From WHSW01 sp033856255 (GTDB lineage Bacteria; Actinomycetota; Thermoleophilia; Solirubrobacterales; 70-9), in contig JAWVFH010000023.1 in NCBI GenBank assembly GCA_033856255.1, positions 1-64,000 on the forward strand: a stretch of DNA of 64,000 nt. Reading direction: 5' to 3'. Shown in pieces: positions 15,956 to 23,848 of this stretch. The notes under the pieces are model-generated. The model did no database searches. It was not told the DNA's origin and saw only the letters and a list, made by a program, of their open reading frames with translations. A program made the position numbers and the translations under genes. The first letter of the stretch is position 1. Each line of letters begins with the position of its first letter.

Positions 15956-16141
15956 ATGCCCAGCATCGGACCAATGGAGTTGGCGATCGTCCTGATCATC
16001 GCCCTCGTGATCGTCGGGCCGAAGAAGCTGCCCGAGCTCGGCAAGTCGGCCGGGAAGGGATTCCGCGAGTTCAAGGACTCGGTCACCGGAGCGGACAGGG
16101 ACGTCGACGAGAAGCCGCAGATCGCAAGCAGCGGCTCCTAG
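15956..16141 (+). CDS. tatA: Twin-arginine translocase subunit TatA/E
   Basis: The 61-residue protein has one N-terminal membrane helix (about 8-20), a hinge GPKKLPELGKSAG, and an amphipathic helix GKGFREFKDSV, all standard for TatA. TatA forms the protein-conducting part of the Tat pathway. No TatB or TatC is in the window. Its place 24 bases after the cupredoxin and downstream of a Tat substrate suggests a cassette-dedicated copy. Confidence 0.92.
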   Translation: MPSIGPMELAIVLIIALVIVGPKKLPELGKSAGKGFREFKDSVTGADRDVDEKPQIASSGS

Positions 16142-16202
16142 CTCCGTACGGATCGCTCGTCCTGGCGCGCAGGTTCGGTCGCCCGCCCGCCACAATCGGT
16201 GG

Positions 16203-16964
16203 ATGGTCGGCCGCCTCCTCCGGCTCTCGCTAGCGCTCGTCGCCTGCCTCGTGCCGGCGAGCGCCGGCGCCTCGGTGCTCTACGTCGGCGACAGCCTCGG
16301 CGTCGGCACGGCTCCCTACCTGCGTCAGCAGCTCGGTGGCGTCGGGCTCGACGTCGACGCCAAGATCGGCCGGCCGAGCAGCGTCGGCGTCGACGTGCTC
16401 GGGGCGCTGATCGCGCCGTCGTACGACGTCGTCGTCTTCGACCTCGGCACCAACGACGACCCCGCCGCGCCCGCGGCCCTGGCGGCCGACCTCGCCCGGG
16501 CTCGCGAGATCGCCGGTGACCGCTGCCTCGTCGTCGCCACTCTCAACCGGCCGCCCCTGAACGGCGTCGCGGTCGACGACCTCAACCGCGCCGTGACCTC
16601 GTTCGCCGCCCGCGACCCCAACGTCTCGCTGGTCGACTGGCACGCCGCGGCCGCCGCCGACCCGGGGATGCTGATCGACGGCATCCACACCGACGCCCAG
16701 GGCTACGCCCTGCGCGCGCAGCTGTTCGCCGACGCGATCTCGTCCTGCACGACCTTCGGCGGCGCCTCGGGGACCTCCCCGTCGGGCGACCTCGAACACG
16801 AGAGCGGCGACCTGCCCCCGGCCGCCTCGGCCGGCCGTAACAGCGGGCCCGGCGCCGAGCCGCAGCCTCCCGCCGAGCCTCGCGTGCCCGAGACCGATCC
16901 CGATGTGCTGGTCGTCGCGACCGAGGTCGCGCGCGCGATCGCGACCGGCGCCGACTTCGGCTGA
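16203..16964 (+). CDS. Secreted SGNH/GDSL-type hydrolase
   Basis: The 253-residue protein has a signal peptide (about 1-22) and SGNH blocks: VGDSLGVG with the catalytic Ser, FDLGTND, and DGIHTDAQGY with the catalytic Asp and His. Such enzymes are esterases or acyl-hydrolases acting on glycans or lipids outside the cell. The last 70 residues are Pro/Ser-rich and probably disordered. A -10-like CACAAT lies six bases before the ATG, with no Shine-Dalgarno sequence. It ends in a small hairpin shared with the convergent esterase gene. Confidence 0.8.
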   Translation: MVGRLLRLSLALVACLVPASAGASVLYVGDSLGVGTAPYLRQQLGGVGLDVDAKIGRPSSVGVDVLGALIAPSYDVVVFDLGTNDDPAAPAALAADLARAREIAGDRCLVVATLNRPPLNGVAVDDLNRAVTSFAARDPNVSLVDWHAAAAADPGMLIDGIHTDAQGYALRAQLFADAISSCTTFGGASGTSPSGDLEHESGDLPPAASAGRNSGPGAEPQPPAEPRVPETDPDVLVVATEVARAIATGADFG

Positions 16965-16975
16965 GCGTCGCTCAG
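16961..16975. terminator. Short hairpin between convergent genes
   Basis: CTGAGC and GCTCAG form six-base arms around a three-base loop, overlapping the stop of the SGNH gene and facing the end of the convergent esterase gene. There is no T-run, so termination strength is doubtful. Confidence 0.35.
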
Positions 16976-16990
16976 CCCGGCGCCGTCGGC

Positions 16991-19210
16991 CTACTTACCC
17001 TTCGCGACCGCCTTCGCCTTCTCGGTGGTCGGCTCCGCGACCTCGGCCGAGCTGATCTCGACCGTCAGCTTCAGCTTCGAGTTGTCGCGGAAGTACTTCT
17101 TCCCCTTGCTGGTCAGCTTCAGCTTCAGCGTCTTCGACTTGCCGCCGGCGACCTTCGACAGCTTGCCCTTGGCGACCTTGACGGCCTTCTTGTGGCCGCT
17201 CAGCTTGCCGCTGGCGATCGCCTCGAGGTCATCGCAGGCGGCGAACTCGGCCGGGCAGTCGATCTTGCCGATCAGCTTCGAGCCCTTGACCTCGAGCTTG
17301 CTCTTGCTCAGGGTCGGGTGCGGGCTCGAAAGGGCGGCGAACTCCGTCGCCAGCTTGTAGCCGGGGGGCAGGAACTTCTGCGCCGGCGTCCCGACCAGGC
17401 CGTTGAACGAGCCCGGCTTCTCGAGCACGGGCAGGCGCAGCTCCAGGTTGGAGACGGTGACGGGCTGCTGGTTGTTGGAGGCTCGTCCATACGAGGACAG
17501 GGCCCCCGAGCCGGAATCGGATGCGATCAGCTCGAGCTTCGGAACGTGGCCCTCGGCGAAGTTCCAGCCGTTCGGGTGCAGCTGGAAGACCTGCTGCGTC
17601 GGCCCGCCGGTCGCCGGGCGCCAGAGGCCGCGGTCGACGAGCGTCTCGGTGTTGTCCGGGGCGACGTCGAGCAGCCGCGCCGCGACCTGCGACGTGTCTC
17701 CCGGGAGGGTGAAGTCGGCCAGCACGGTGGCCGCGCCCATCATGGTGTAGCCGCCGGCCGGCGCCGCGTCGAGCTTGTAGACGGCCGCACCGGCCGTGTC
17801 GTCGGCGGGCTTGGTGCCGCAGGCACCGCCGCCGCTGACCGGGTCGAAAGCGCCGTTGGTGGTCGAGTTCGGAGCGATCGTCTTCGACGAGGCGTCGTCG
17901 AAGCGGATCTCGCCCGGAGCCATCGTCGCCCAGGTCGACGCGTTGTAGGGGCCGCCGGAGGCAGCCGTGCTCGGACAGGTCTCGGTGTAGGCCGTCACAC
18001 CCTCGGTCGGCTTCGTGCCGACGCCCTTGACGAAGTAGTCCATCCAGGCGTTCTCGGCGTTCTGCAGAGCCGTGGTCACGTCGGCCTTGTTCTGACCCCT
18101 CATGTGCCCGAAGTCGCCGAACAACAGGGCGAGGTCGGCGTCGGGATACTGCCCCCTCGTCCGGTTGTAGTAGCGGATCGTCTCATCGGCGGGGAAGAGG
18201 TCGTCGGTGAAGCCGCTCGACATCAACATCGGCGCCGGAGCGATCGTGTGGTCGATGTAATACGACGAGTGGTGCAGGGTGATCTCGTCGATGATCGCCT
18301 GCGCCTCGGCGCCGTACGGCTCGCCCATCTCGAGCTTCGTCTGCCAGCCGACGAGGTCGGCCGTCGGGTCGAAGCCGGCCGGAGCGTAGAAGCCCGGCGC
18401 CCCGAGCCCGGATAGGTAGAGGCCGGTGACGAAGGACTGCTTCTCGACTCCGACGCGGCCCCTGTAGGGCGCGTCGTCGACGTAATCGAGCGTGCTGCCG
18501 TTCGGAGTCAGGGAGTACGCGAGGTCCGTCCACGGGATGTTCGGCGCCGCGGCGGCGATCTGCATCGCCTTGCCTCCCGGGCTGGTCCACGGGACGACGC
18601 TGTAGTCGGGCAGCACCTTGCGGTTCTTCAGCGCGCCCAGCGCCATCGACATGCCGCCGCCGTAGGAGCCGCCGATCGCGCCGATCTTCTGCGGGTCGAT
18701 CAGGTTCTCGTCGGCGAGCTGGCCGGCGAACTCCTGCGCGTCGCGAACCTCGTAGCGGTTGTCGATCAGGCGCACGTACCCGTTGTCGCAGGCCGCGCCC
18801 GCGGCCGCCTTGGAGGCCGGCGATCCGCACGACTCGCGGAAGCCGCGGTCGGTCATCGTGAAGGTCGCGTAGCCACGGTCGAGGAAGCGGTGCATCGTCG
18901 CGAGGTTGAACTTGCCGCCGCCGTAGCCGTGGAACATCATCATCAGCGGGTACGGGCCGGAACCGAACTGGGCCGGGTCCGGCAGGGCGACGTTGACGTC
19001 GATCGGGACGCCGTCGAAGGCCGGCACCGTCGTGCGCGCCGGCGCCGTCGAGCCGCAGAAGTCGACACCGTCGCCCTGCACCGTGCACGGCACCGTGCCG
19101 GCGAAGACGCTGGCCGGGGGCGCCGCCTGGGCCGCCTGGGGCAGCGCGAACGCGCCCACGATCGCTCCCAACACCAGCAGCTTCTTACCCCTCGGCGACG
19201 GTCCCTGCAT
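16991..19210 (-). CDS. Secreted X-Pro dipeptidyl-peptidase/CocE-like serine hydrolase
   Basis: The 739-residue protein starts at ATG 19210, with AAGGAG upstream and a clean signal peptide ending in AAQAA. An alpha/beta-hydrolase core follows, with the nucleophile in GGSYGGG, the acid in SGFTDDLFP and His in FGDFGHMRG. A jelly-roll region typical of CocE/X-Pro peptidases comes next. The last about 130 residues are a Lys-rich beta domain (GKLSKVAGGKSKTLKLKL) of the kind seen on other secreted proteins of this lineage. It probably cleaves peptides or esters outside the cell. Confidence 0.82.
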   Translation of the reverse strand: MQGPSPRGKKLLVLGAIVGAFALPQAAQAAPPASVFAGTVPCTVQGDGVDFCGSTAPARTTVPAFDGVPIDVNVALPDPAQFGSGPYPLMMMFHGYGGGKFNLATMHRFLDRGYATFTMTDRGFRESCGSPASKAAAGAACDNGYVRLIDNRYEVRDAQEFAGQLADENLIDPQKIGAIGGSYGGGMSMALGALKNRKVLPDYSVVPWTSPGGKAMQIAAAAPNIPWTDLAYSLTPNGSTLDYVDDAPYRGRVGVEKQSFVTGLYLSGLGAPGFYAPAGFDPTADLVGWQTKLEMGEPYGAEAQAIIDEITLHHSSYYIDHTIAPAPMLMSSGFTDDLFPADETIRYYNRTRGQYPDADLALLFGDFGHMRGQNKADVTTALQNAENAWMDYFVKGVGTKPTEGVTAYTETCPSTAASGGPYNASTWATMAPGEIRFDDASSKTIAPNSTTNGAFDPVSGGGACGTKPADDTAGAAVYKLDAAPAGGYTMMGAATVLADFTLPGDTSQVAARLLDVAPDNTETLVDRGLWRPATGGPTQQVFQLHPNGWNFAEGHVPKLELIASDSGSGALSSYGRASNNQQPVTVSNLELRLPVLEKPGSFNGLVGTPAQKFLPPGYKLATEFAALSSPHPTLSKSKLEVKGSKLIGKIDCPAEFAACDDLEAIASGKLSGHKKAVKVAKGKLSKVAGGKSKTLKLKLTSKGKKYFRDNSKLKLTVEISSAEVAEPTTEKAKAVAKGK

Positions 19211-19431
19211 CTCTCTCCTTCGGTTGCGGCGGCCGCAATCCATGCGGCGATCTCTCTCTCGGCAGCCGAGCATATCGGCCACCTTGGTGTGAACACGGCC
19301 ACGCCCCGGGGGTTGCGCGTCCCGCCCTGGGACGCCTGGCCGCGGGTTCGATTCCGGGCGAATCTCCTTGTAGCGGTCAACCGGCCGCGATCACCGCACG
19401 AAGACACGAAGACATAAGGAGAAGATCAAGG

Positions 19432-20025
19432 ATGAAGACCAAGACCCTCAAGGCGACGATCGCCACCGCGCTGCTCGTCGTGGCCGCGGTTCCGGCCTCG
19501 AGCCTCGGCGCGACCAAGTTCGGCGCCGAGCTGACGCCGGACACGCAGCCCTCGAACTCGTCGATCGATGGCGCTCCCTGCGAGTTCGGCAACGCCGGCC
19601 TCTGCACGCGCGTCTCGATGGAGGCCTACGGGCGCCCGGACGGCGGCGAGGTCGCGCCCAAGGACGGCACGATCAAGAAGATCAGCGTCATCTCGCAGGG
19701 CCCGGACACGTTCCGCTTCGAGCTCGCGAAGGCGAAGCCCGACAGCGAGACGGCGAAGGTCGTCTACCGCTCGCAGAAGCTGCACAGCCAGGGCCAGGCC
19801 GACCCGAACGCCGATACGTACACGATCGAGACGTTCAAGGTCGACGCCCAGGTGAAGAAGGGCATGTACCTGGCCACCGAGTCGAAGCGCTCCTCGATGT
19901 TGCGCTGCTCCTCCGGTGGGCCCAACCAGCTCCTCTTCCAGCCGGCGCTGCCGTTTTCAGGACCGTTCGAGACCGCGACCGGCACCGACGGCTGCTGGCT
20001 GTTGCTGGAGGCAACGATCAGGTAG
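19432..20025 (+). CDS. Secreted protein of unknown function
   Basis: The 197-residue protein has a signal peptide (about 1-27, ending SSLGA) and then a probable beta-sandwich with four cysteines. I do not recognise a family. AAGGAGAAG lies a few bases upstream of the ATG. The 220 bases before it, shared with the divergent esterase gene, hold both promoters; nothing else is evident there. A very strong hairpin terminator follows, so it is likely a single-gene, well-expressed unit. Confidence 0.7.
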   Translation: MKTKTLKATIATALLVVAAVPASSLGATKFGAELTPDTQPSNSSIDGAPCEFGNAGLCTRVSMEAYGRPDGGEVAPKDGTIKKISVISQGPDTFRFELAKAKPDSETAKVVYRSQKLHSQGQADPNADTYTIETFKVDAQVKKGMYLATESKRSSMLRCSSGGPNQLLFQPALPFSGPFETATGTDGCWLLLEATIR

Positions 20026-20056
20026 TCGCCCCGGTTCGCTCTCTCGGAGCACAAGC

Positions 20057-20084
20057 ACGGCGGGGCCCTGAGGGGCCCCGCCGT
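20057..20084. terminator. Strong bidirectional hairpin terminator
   Basis: ACGGCGGGGCCC (20057-20068) and GGGCCCCGCCGT (20073-20084) form a perfect 12-base stem around the loop TGAG. It lies between two convergent genes and can serve both strands. Confidence 0.75.
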
Positions 20085-20091
20085 CGTTCCG

Positions 20092-20487
20092 TCAGCGGGC
20101 GGCGCGCGCCGCCGTGAGGGCCTGGTCGCGGTCCAGGAACTCCTCGACGCGGACCACCTGGCCGCCCTCGAAGGTGTAAACGAGCGCCAGTGGCACCTCG
20201 ACCGGGACGCCGCCACCCTTGCCCGTGCCGCGGGAGGTGCCGAAGGCGATCACCCGGTTCCCGGCGTCCCGGTACTCGTCGACCTCGAAGCGGAAGTCGT
20301 CGAACATCACCGCCCACTCCTCCAGGTAGGCGACGACCTCGGCGCGCCCGCGCAGGGTGCGCGCGTTCGGGTGCTCCTTCGCCACGATCCACACGACCGA
20401 GTCGGAAAGGTCCGCCAGCGCCGAGGCGAAGTCGGGGCCGTCCCGTTCGAGCTGCCCGCGGACCGCGTCGACATTCGCCTGCGACAA
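20092..20487 (-). CDS. SnoaL-like (NTF2 fold) protein
   Basis: The 131-residue protein matches the SnoaL-like/NTF2 fold: an N-terminal helix, RTLRGRAEVVAYLEEW, then paired strands ending in VVRVEEFLDRDQAL. Family members are small isomerases, hydrolases or binding proteins; the ligand is unknown. TTG 20487 is chosen because it gives the usual start (TTG-SQANVDAVR), lies nine bases after the stop of the upstream metallo-hydrolase and has GAAGG in front. It is the last gene of a three-gene leftward set. Confidence 0.78.
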   Translation of the reverse strand: MSQANVDAVRGQLERDGPDFASALADLSDSVVWIVAKEHPNARTLRGRAEVVAYLEEWAVMFDDFRFEVDEYRDAGNRVIAFGTSRGTGKGGGVPVEVPLALVYTFEGGQVVRVEEFLDRDQALTAARAAR

Positions 20488-20495
20488 GGTGGCCT

Positions 20496-21260
20496 TCAGC
20501 CCTCGCGCTTGACCTGCGAGCCGCCGACGACCGCGTCGGAGCCGTCGGCGAAGCGGACCCAGGCCTTGTTGCCGCCGTCGTAGTCGGGCGCCCAGAGAAC
20601 GAGCGTCGCGGGCTCCCGCTCGTCGGCGCCGGCCGGCCCCAGCGAGCAGGGCTCGGCCCCCTCCTCGTCGAGACCGCGCCAGATGCGGATGAACGGGTTC
20701 GCCTCCCACTCCGCGCCGATCGTCGTCGGCTCCCGGTGGCCGGGGTGGACCCGGGTCTCGGGCGCCAGCTTCATCAGCCGGTCCATCACCGACGACTTCA
20801 GGTCGGCGAAGCCCGTCGCCCCGGGGGCCCGCGTGCCGCCGACCGTGCCCTTGAAGAGCACGTCCGCCGTCAGCACGTCGGTGCCGTTGATGGCGAGCGC
20901 GCAGTGGTCGGCGCAGTGGCCCGGCGTGTGCATGACCTCGATCCGCAGGCCTCCGGTCTCGATCGCCTCGCCGTCGGTGAAGGTCTGGTCGATCTTCTCG
21001 TCGATCAGCTCGTCGGTGAGCTCGTGGGCCCAGATCGGCGCCCCGAAGCGGTCGGCGAGCGCCCGGGCCCCGACCACGTGGTCGTAGTGGTGGTGGGTGA
21101 GCAGCAGATGGGTGATCTCCACCCCCTCCCGCTCGGCGAGCTCGGCAAGCGGGTCGGTGACCGTGTTCGAGTCGACGAGCACGCCCTTGCCGCCCGGCTC
21201 GTCGAAGACGAGGTAGGCGTTGGAGAGCCAGTCGGACTGTTCGACGCGGGTGAGCAGCAA
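20496..21260 (-). CDS. Metallo-beta-lactamase-fold hydrolase
   Basis: The 254-residue protein has the di-zinc motif HHHYDH at 56-61, HTPGHCADH and a later HPGH, so it should be an active glyoxalase-II-like thioester hydrolase. It starts at TTG 21260 with GGAGGA upstream. It directly follows a class III-like alcohol dehydrogenase. In actinobacteria such a pair occurs with formaldehyde/thiol-conjugate dehydrogenases, so hydrolysis of an S-formyl thiol adduct is a reasonable inference. Confidence 0.85.
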   Translation of the reverse strand: MLLTRVEQSDWLSNAYLVFDEPGGKGVLVDSNTVTDPLAELAEREGVEITHLLLTHHHYDHVVGARALADRFGAPIWAHELTDELIDEKIDQTFTDGEAIETGGLRIEVMHTPGHCADHCALAINGTDVLTADVLFKGTVGGTRAPGATGFADLKSSVMDRLMKLAPETRVHPGHREPTTIGAEWEANPFIRIWRGLDEEGAEPCSLGPAGADEREPATLVLWAPDYDGGNKAWVRFADGSDAVVGGSQVKREG

Positions 21261-21273
21261 GTCTTCCTCCGTC

Positions 21274-22380
21274 TCAGTTGAACTCGATCACGCTGCGGAT
21301 CCCGTCCTGGGCCTCCATCAGCTCGAAGCCGCGGTTGACGTCGTCGAGGGTGATCCGGTGGGAGATGAAGGCGTCGACGTCGATATCCCCGGCCAGGTAG
21401 CGGTCGACCAGCTTCGGGACCCCGTCGCGGCCCTTGACGCCGCCGAACGAGGAGCCGGCGACGCGCCGGCCGGTGATCAGCAAGCGCGGGATCATGTCCA
21501 GGGTCTCGCCCCTCCCGGCGACGCCGGCGACCGTCGCAAGCCCCCAGCCCATGCGCGCCGACTCGACCGCCTGGCGCATCACCGCGACGTTGCCGGTCGC
21601 CTCGAAGGTGTAGTCGGCACCGAAGCCGCCGGTGGATTCGACGATCCGCTCGACCACGTCGGGGCCGCCGAGCATCGTCTCGGTCGCCCCCTGGCCCGTG
21701 GCGAGCTCGAGCCGTTCGGGGGAGAGGTCGACGCAGACGATCCGCTCGGCGCCCTGCAGCCGGCAGCCCGCGACCGCGCCGAGGCCGACCATGCCGGCGC
21801 CGAAGACGACGCAGGTGGAGCCCTGGCTCACCCTGGCCGTGTTGATCGCGGCACCGAGGCCGGTCGAGAGGCCGCAGGCGAACAGGCAGGCCCGGTCGAG
21901 CGGCGCCTCCGGGTCGACCTTTGCGAGCGCGATCTCCGGCATCACCGTGTACTCGGCGAAGGTCGAGGTGCCCATGAAGTGGCGGATCTCCTCGCCGTCT
22001 CGCTTCAACCGGGTCGTCCCGTCGGGCAGGTAGCCCTTGTTCTGCTGCTCGCGGATCGCCAGGCAGAGGTTGGTGCGCTCGTCGCGGCAATGGACGCACT
22101 CGCCGCACTGGGGGCTGAACAGGGTGACGACGTGGTCGCCGACCTCGAGGTCGCGGACCCCGGGCCCGACCGCCTCGACGACGCCGGCGCCCTCGTGGCC
22201 GAGCACGGTCGGCGCATAGCCGGACGGGTCGACGCCGGAGGCCGTGTAGAGATCGGTGTGGCAGACGCCGCAGGCGACCAACCGGACCAAGGCCTCGCCC
22301 TCGGCCGGGTCGGTGAGCTCGACCTCCTGCACCGCCAGCGGCTCGCCGAACTCCTCCAGCACCGCCGCGCGCATCCTCAT
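21274..22380 (-). CDS. Zinc alcohol dehydrogenase, class III-like (thiol-dependent aldehyde oxidation)
   Basis: The 368-residue MDR enzyme has catalytic zinc residues C37 (CGVCHTD) and H61-E62, a structural zinc site C92-C95-C98-C106, and a Rossmann FGAGMVGLGA. The segments HFMGTSTFAEYTV and CGLSTGLGAA are typical of class III enzymes, which oxidise the formaldehyde-thiol adduct to the S-formyl thiol. Here the thiol would probably be mycothiol or similar. The downstream metallo-hydrolase, 13 bases away, supports a detoxification pair. Confidence 0.85.
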   Translation of the reverse strand: MRMRAAVLEEFGEPLAVQEVELTDPAEGEALVRLVACGVCHTDLYTASGVDPSGYAPTVLGHEGAGVVEAVGPGVRDLEVGDHVVTLFSPQCGECVHCRDERTNLCLAIREQQNKGYLPDGTTRLKRDGEEIRHFMGTSTFAEYTVMPEIALAKVDPEAPLDRACLFACGLSTGLGAAINTARVSQGSTCVVFGAGMVGLGAVAGCRLQGAERIVCVDLSPERLELATGQGATETMLGGPDVVERIVESTGGFGADYTFEATGNVAVMRQAVESARMGWGLATVAGVAGRGETLDMIPRLLITGRRVAGSSFGGVKGRDGVPKLVDRYLAGDIDVDAFISHRITLDDVNRGFELMEAQDGIRSVIEFN

Positions 22381-22506
22381 CGCCGTTCCTCCCGGGTCGC
22401 CTGTCGTCCGATCGTATGCGTAGGGCGCCGGAAATGCGGCCCAGGCGTCAATTCGACCGAGTCTTGAACATACACCGCTCCGATTGGGCTGCTTTCCATC
22501 AAAGAC

Positions 22507-22536
22507 TTGACAAAAGGACCAGGGTGTGAAACTAAT
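22507..22536 (+). promoter_or_regulatory. Sigma-70-type promoter of the ROK regulator gene
   Basis: A perfect -35 TTGACA (22507-22512) and a -10-like ACTAAT (22531-22536) are separated by 18 bases, just upstream of the ROK gene. This is one of few places in the window with a consensus -35. Confidence 0.5.
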
Positions 22537-22565
22537 GCCGCGCTGTGAGGAGGAGGAGCGGCTCG

Positions 22566-23747
22566 TTGGCCTCCCTGAGGGAGGGCAACAGAAAACGTGT
22601 GATCGACGTGCTGCGCGAGCGCGGGGTCGCCAGCCGCGCCGAGGTTGCCCGGATCACGGGCCTCTCGCGGTCGACCGTCTCGACGATCGTCGCCGACCTG
22701 CTCGAGAGCGGCCTCGCCGGTGAGCGCGACGGTCAGCCCGACGGCGAGGCGCACGCCGGCCGCCCGCCGGTGATGGTCTCGCTGAATCCCTCCGCCGGAC
22801 TGGCGATCGGCGTCGACTTCGGCCACCGCCACCTTCGCGTCGCCGTCTCCGACCTCTCTCACACGGTCCTCGCCGAGTCCTGGCGCGAGCTCAACGTCGA
22901 CCACTCCGCCGAACAAGGCCTCAGCGCAGCGGCCGAGTTCGTCGACCAGGTGCTCGACGAGGCCGGCGTCGACCGCGCCCGTGTGATCGGCGTGGGGATG
23001 GGTCTCCCCGCTCCGATCGACCGGGCGAGCGGCGCCGTCCAGGCCGCCTCGATCCTGCCCGGCTGGGTCGGCGTCGATGCCGCAGCCGAGGCGGAGCGGC
23101 GCCTTTCGCTGCCGGTCCAGGTCGAAAACGACGCCAACCTCGGCGCCCTCGCCGAGCTCGTCTCGGGCGCCGCCAAGGGCAAGTCCGAGGTCGCCTACAT
23201 CAAGGTGTCGAACGGGATCGGCGCCGGCTTGATCTCCGGCGGCCGTCTCCAGCACGGCGTCGGCGGCACCGCCGGCGAGATCGGTCACACGGTGATCGCG
23301 GACGGCGGCCCGGTCTGTCGCTGCGGCAACCGCGGCTGCCTCGAGACACTCGCCTCGACCCGCTCGATCGCCGAGCTGCTCAGCACCAGCCGAGCGGAGG
23401 AGATCTCGAGCCGTCGGGTGCTCGAGCTCTGCGTCGCCCAGGACGCCGCCGCCCAGCGCCTGATCGGCGACGCCGGCCGAGCGATCGGAATCGCGGTCGC
23501 GAACCTCTGCAACCTGCTCAACCCCGAGTGCGTGATCGTCGGCGGCGACCTCAGTGCGGCCGGCGAGATCCTGCTCGGCCCGATGCGCGAGACCGTGCGC
23601 CGCAACGCGATCCCGAGCGCGGTCGAGGATCTCGAGATCGTCGCCGGAGTGCTCGGCGACCGGGCCGAGCTGCTCGGCGCGCTGGCGCTGGTGATGCAGG
23701 AGTCGGAACGCTTCATCGCTCCTGAGCTCGCTCGGGAGGCGGCGTGA
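22566..23747 (+). CDS. ROK-family transcriptional regulator
   Basis: The 393-residue protein has an N-terminal winged helix (SRAEVARITGLSRSTVSTIV) and a sugar-kinase-like ROK domain with ENDANLGAL, GGTAGEIGH and the zinc motif CRCGNRGCLE. It resembles XylR/NagC-type repressors that sense a sugar. TTG 22566 is chosen because AGGAGGAGG lies about eight bases before it; a GTG at 22545 would add seven residues. The sugar ABC transporter follows in the same direction and is its likely target. Confidence 0.88.
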   Translation: MASLREGNRKRVIDVLRERGVASRAEVARITGLSRSTVSTIVADLLESGLAGERDGQPDGEAHAGRPPVMVSLNPSAGLAIGVDFGHRHLRVAVSDLSHTVLAESWRELNVDHSAEQGLSAAAEFVDQVLDEAGVDRARVIGVGMGLPAPIDRASGAVQAASILPGWVGVDAAAEAERRLSLPVQVENDANLGALAELVSGAAKGKSEVAYIKVSNGIGAGLISGGRLQHGVGGTAGEIGHTVIADGGPVCRCGNRGCLETLASTRSIAELLSTSRAEEISSRRVLELCVAQDAAAQRLIGDAGRAIGIAVANLCNLLNPECVIVGGDLSAAGEILLGPMRETVRRNAIPSAVEDLEIVAGVLGDRAELLGALALVMQESERFIAPELAREAA

Positions 23748-23812
23748 AGGACGTCAACCAACTAAGAACGAGCGCGACGCGTCGGGGCGCGCCAGAGAGG
23801 AAGGACTCGACA

Positions 23813-23848
23813 ATGCAAACAGGTAGTCAACGAGGAGAGTGCCCATGA
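23813..23848 (+). CDS. Possible 11-residue leader peptide
   Basis: A short frame, MQTGSQRGECP, starts at ATG 23813 behind GAGGAAGGA and ends with a TGA that overlaps the ATG of the sugar-binding protein (ATGA). The binding-protein Shine-Dalgarno sequence lies inside it. It could couple or attenuate translation. Without expression data it may also be chance. Confidence 0.35.
   Translation: MQTGSQRGECP

Noticed and set aside
22545..22565. GTG 22545 as the start of the ROK regulator
   Set aside because: It lies upstream of, and codes through, the best ribosome site (AGGAGGAGG); TTG 22566 is spaced correctly from that site and gives the usual short N-terminus before the winged helix.
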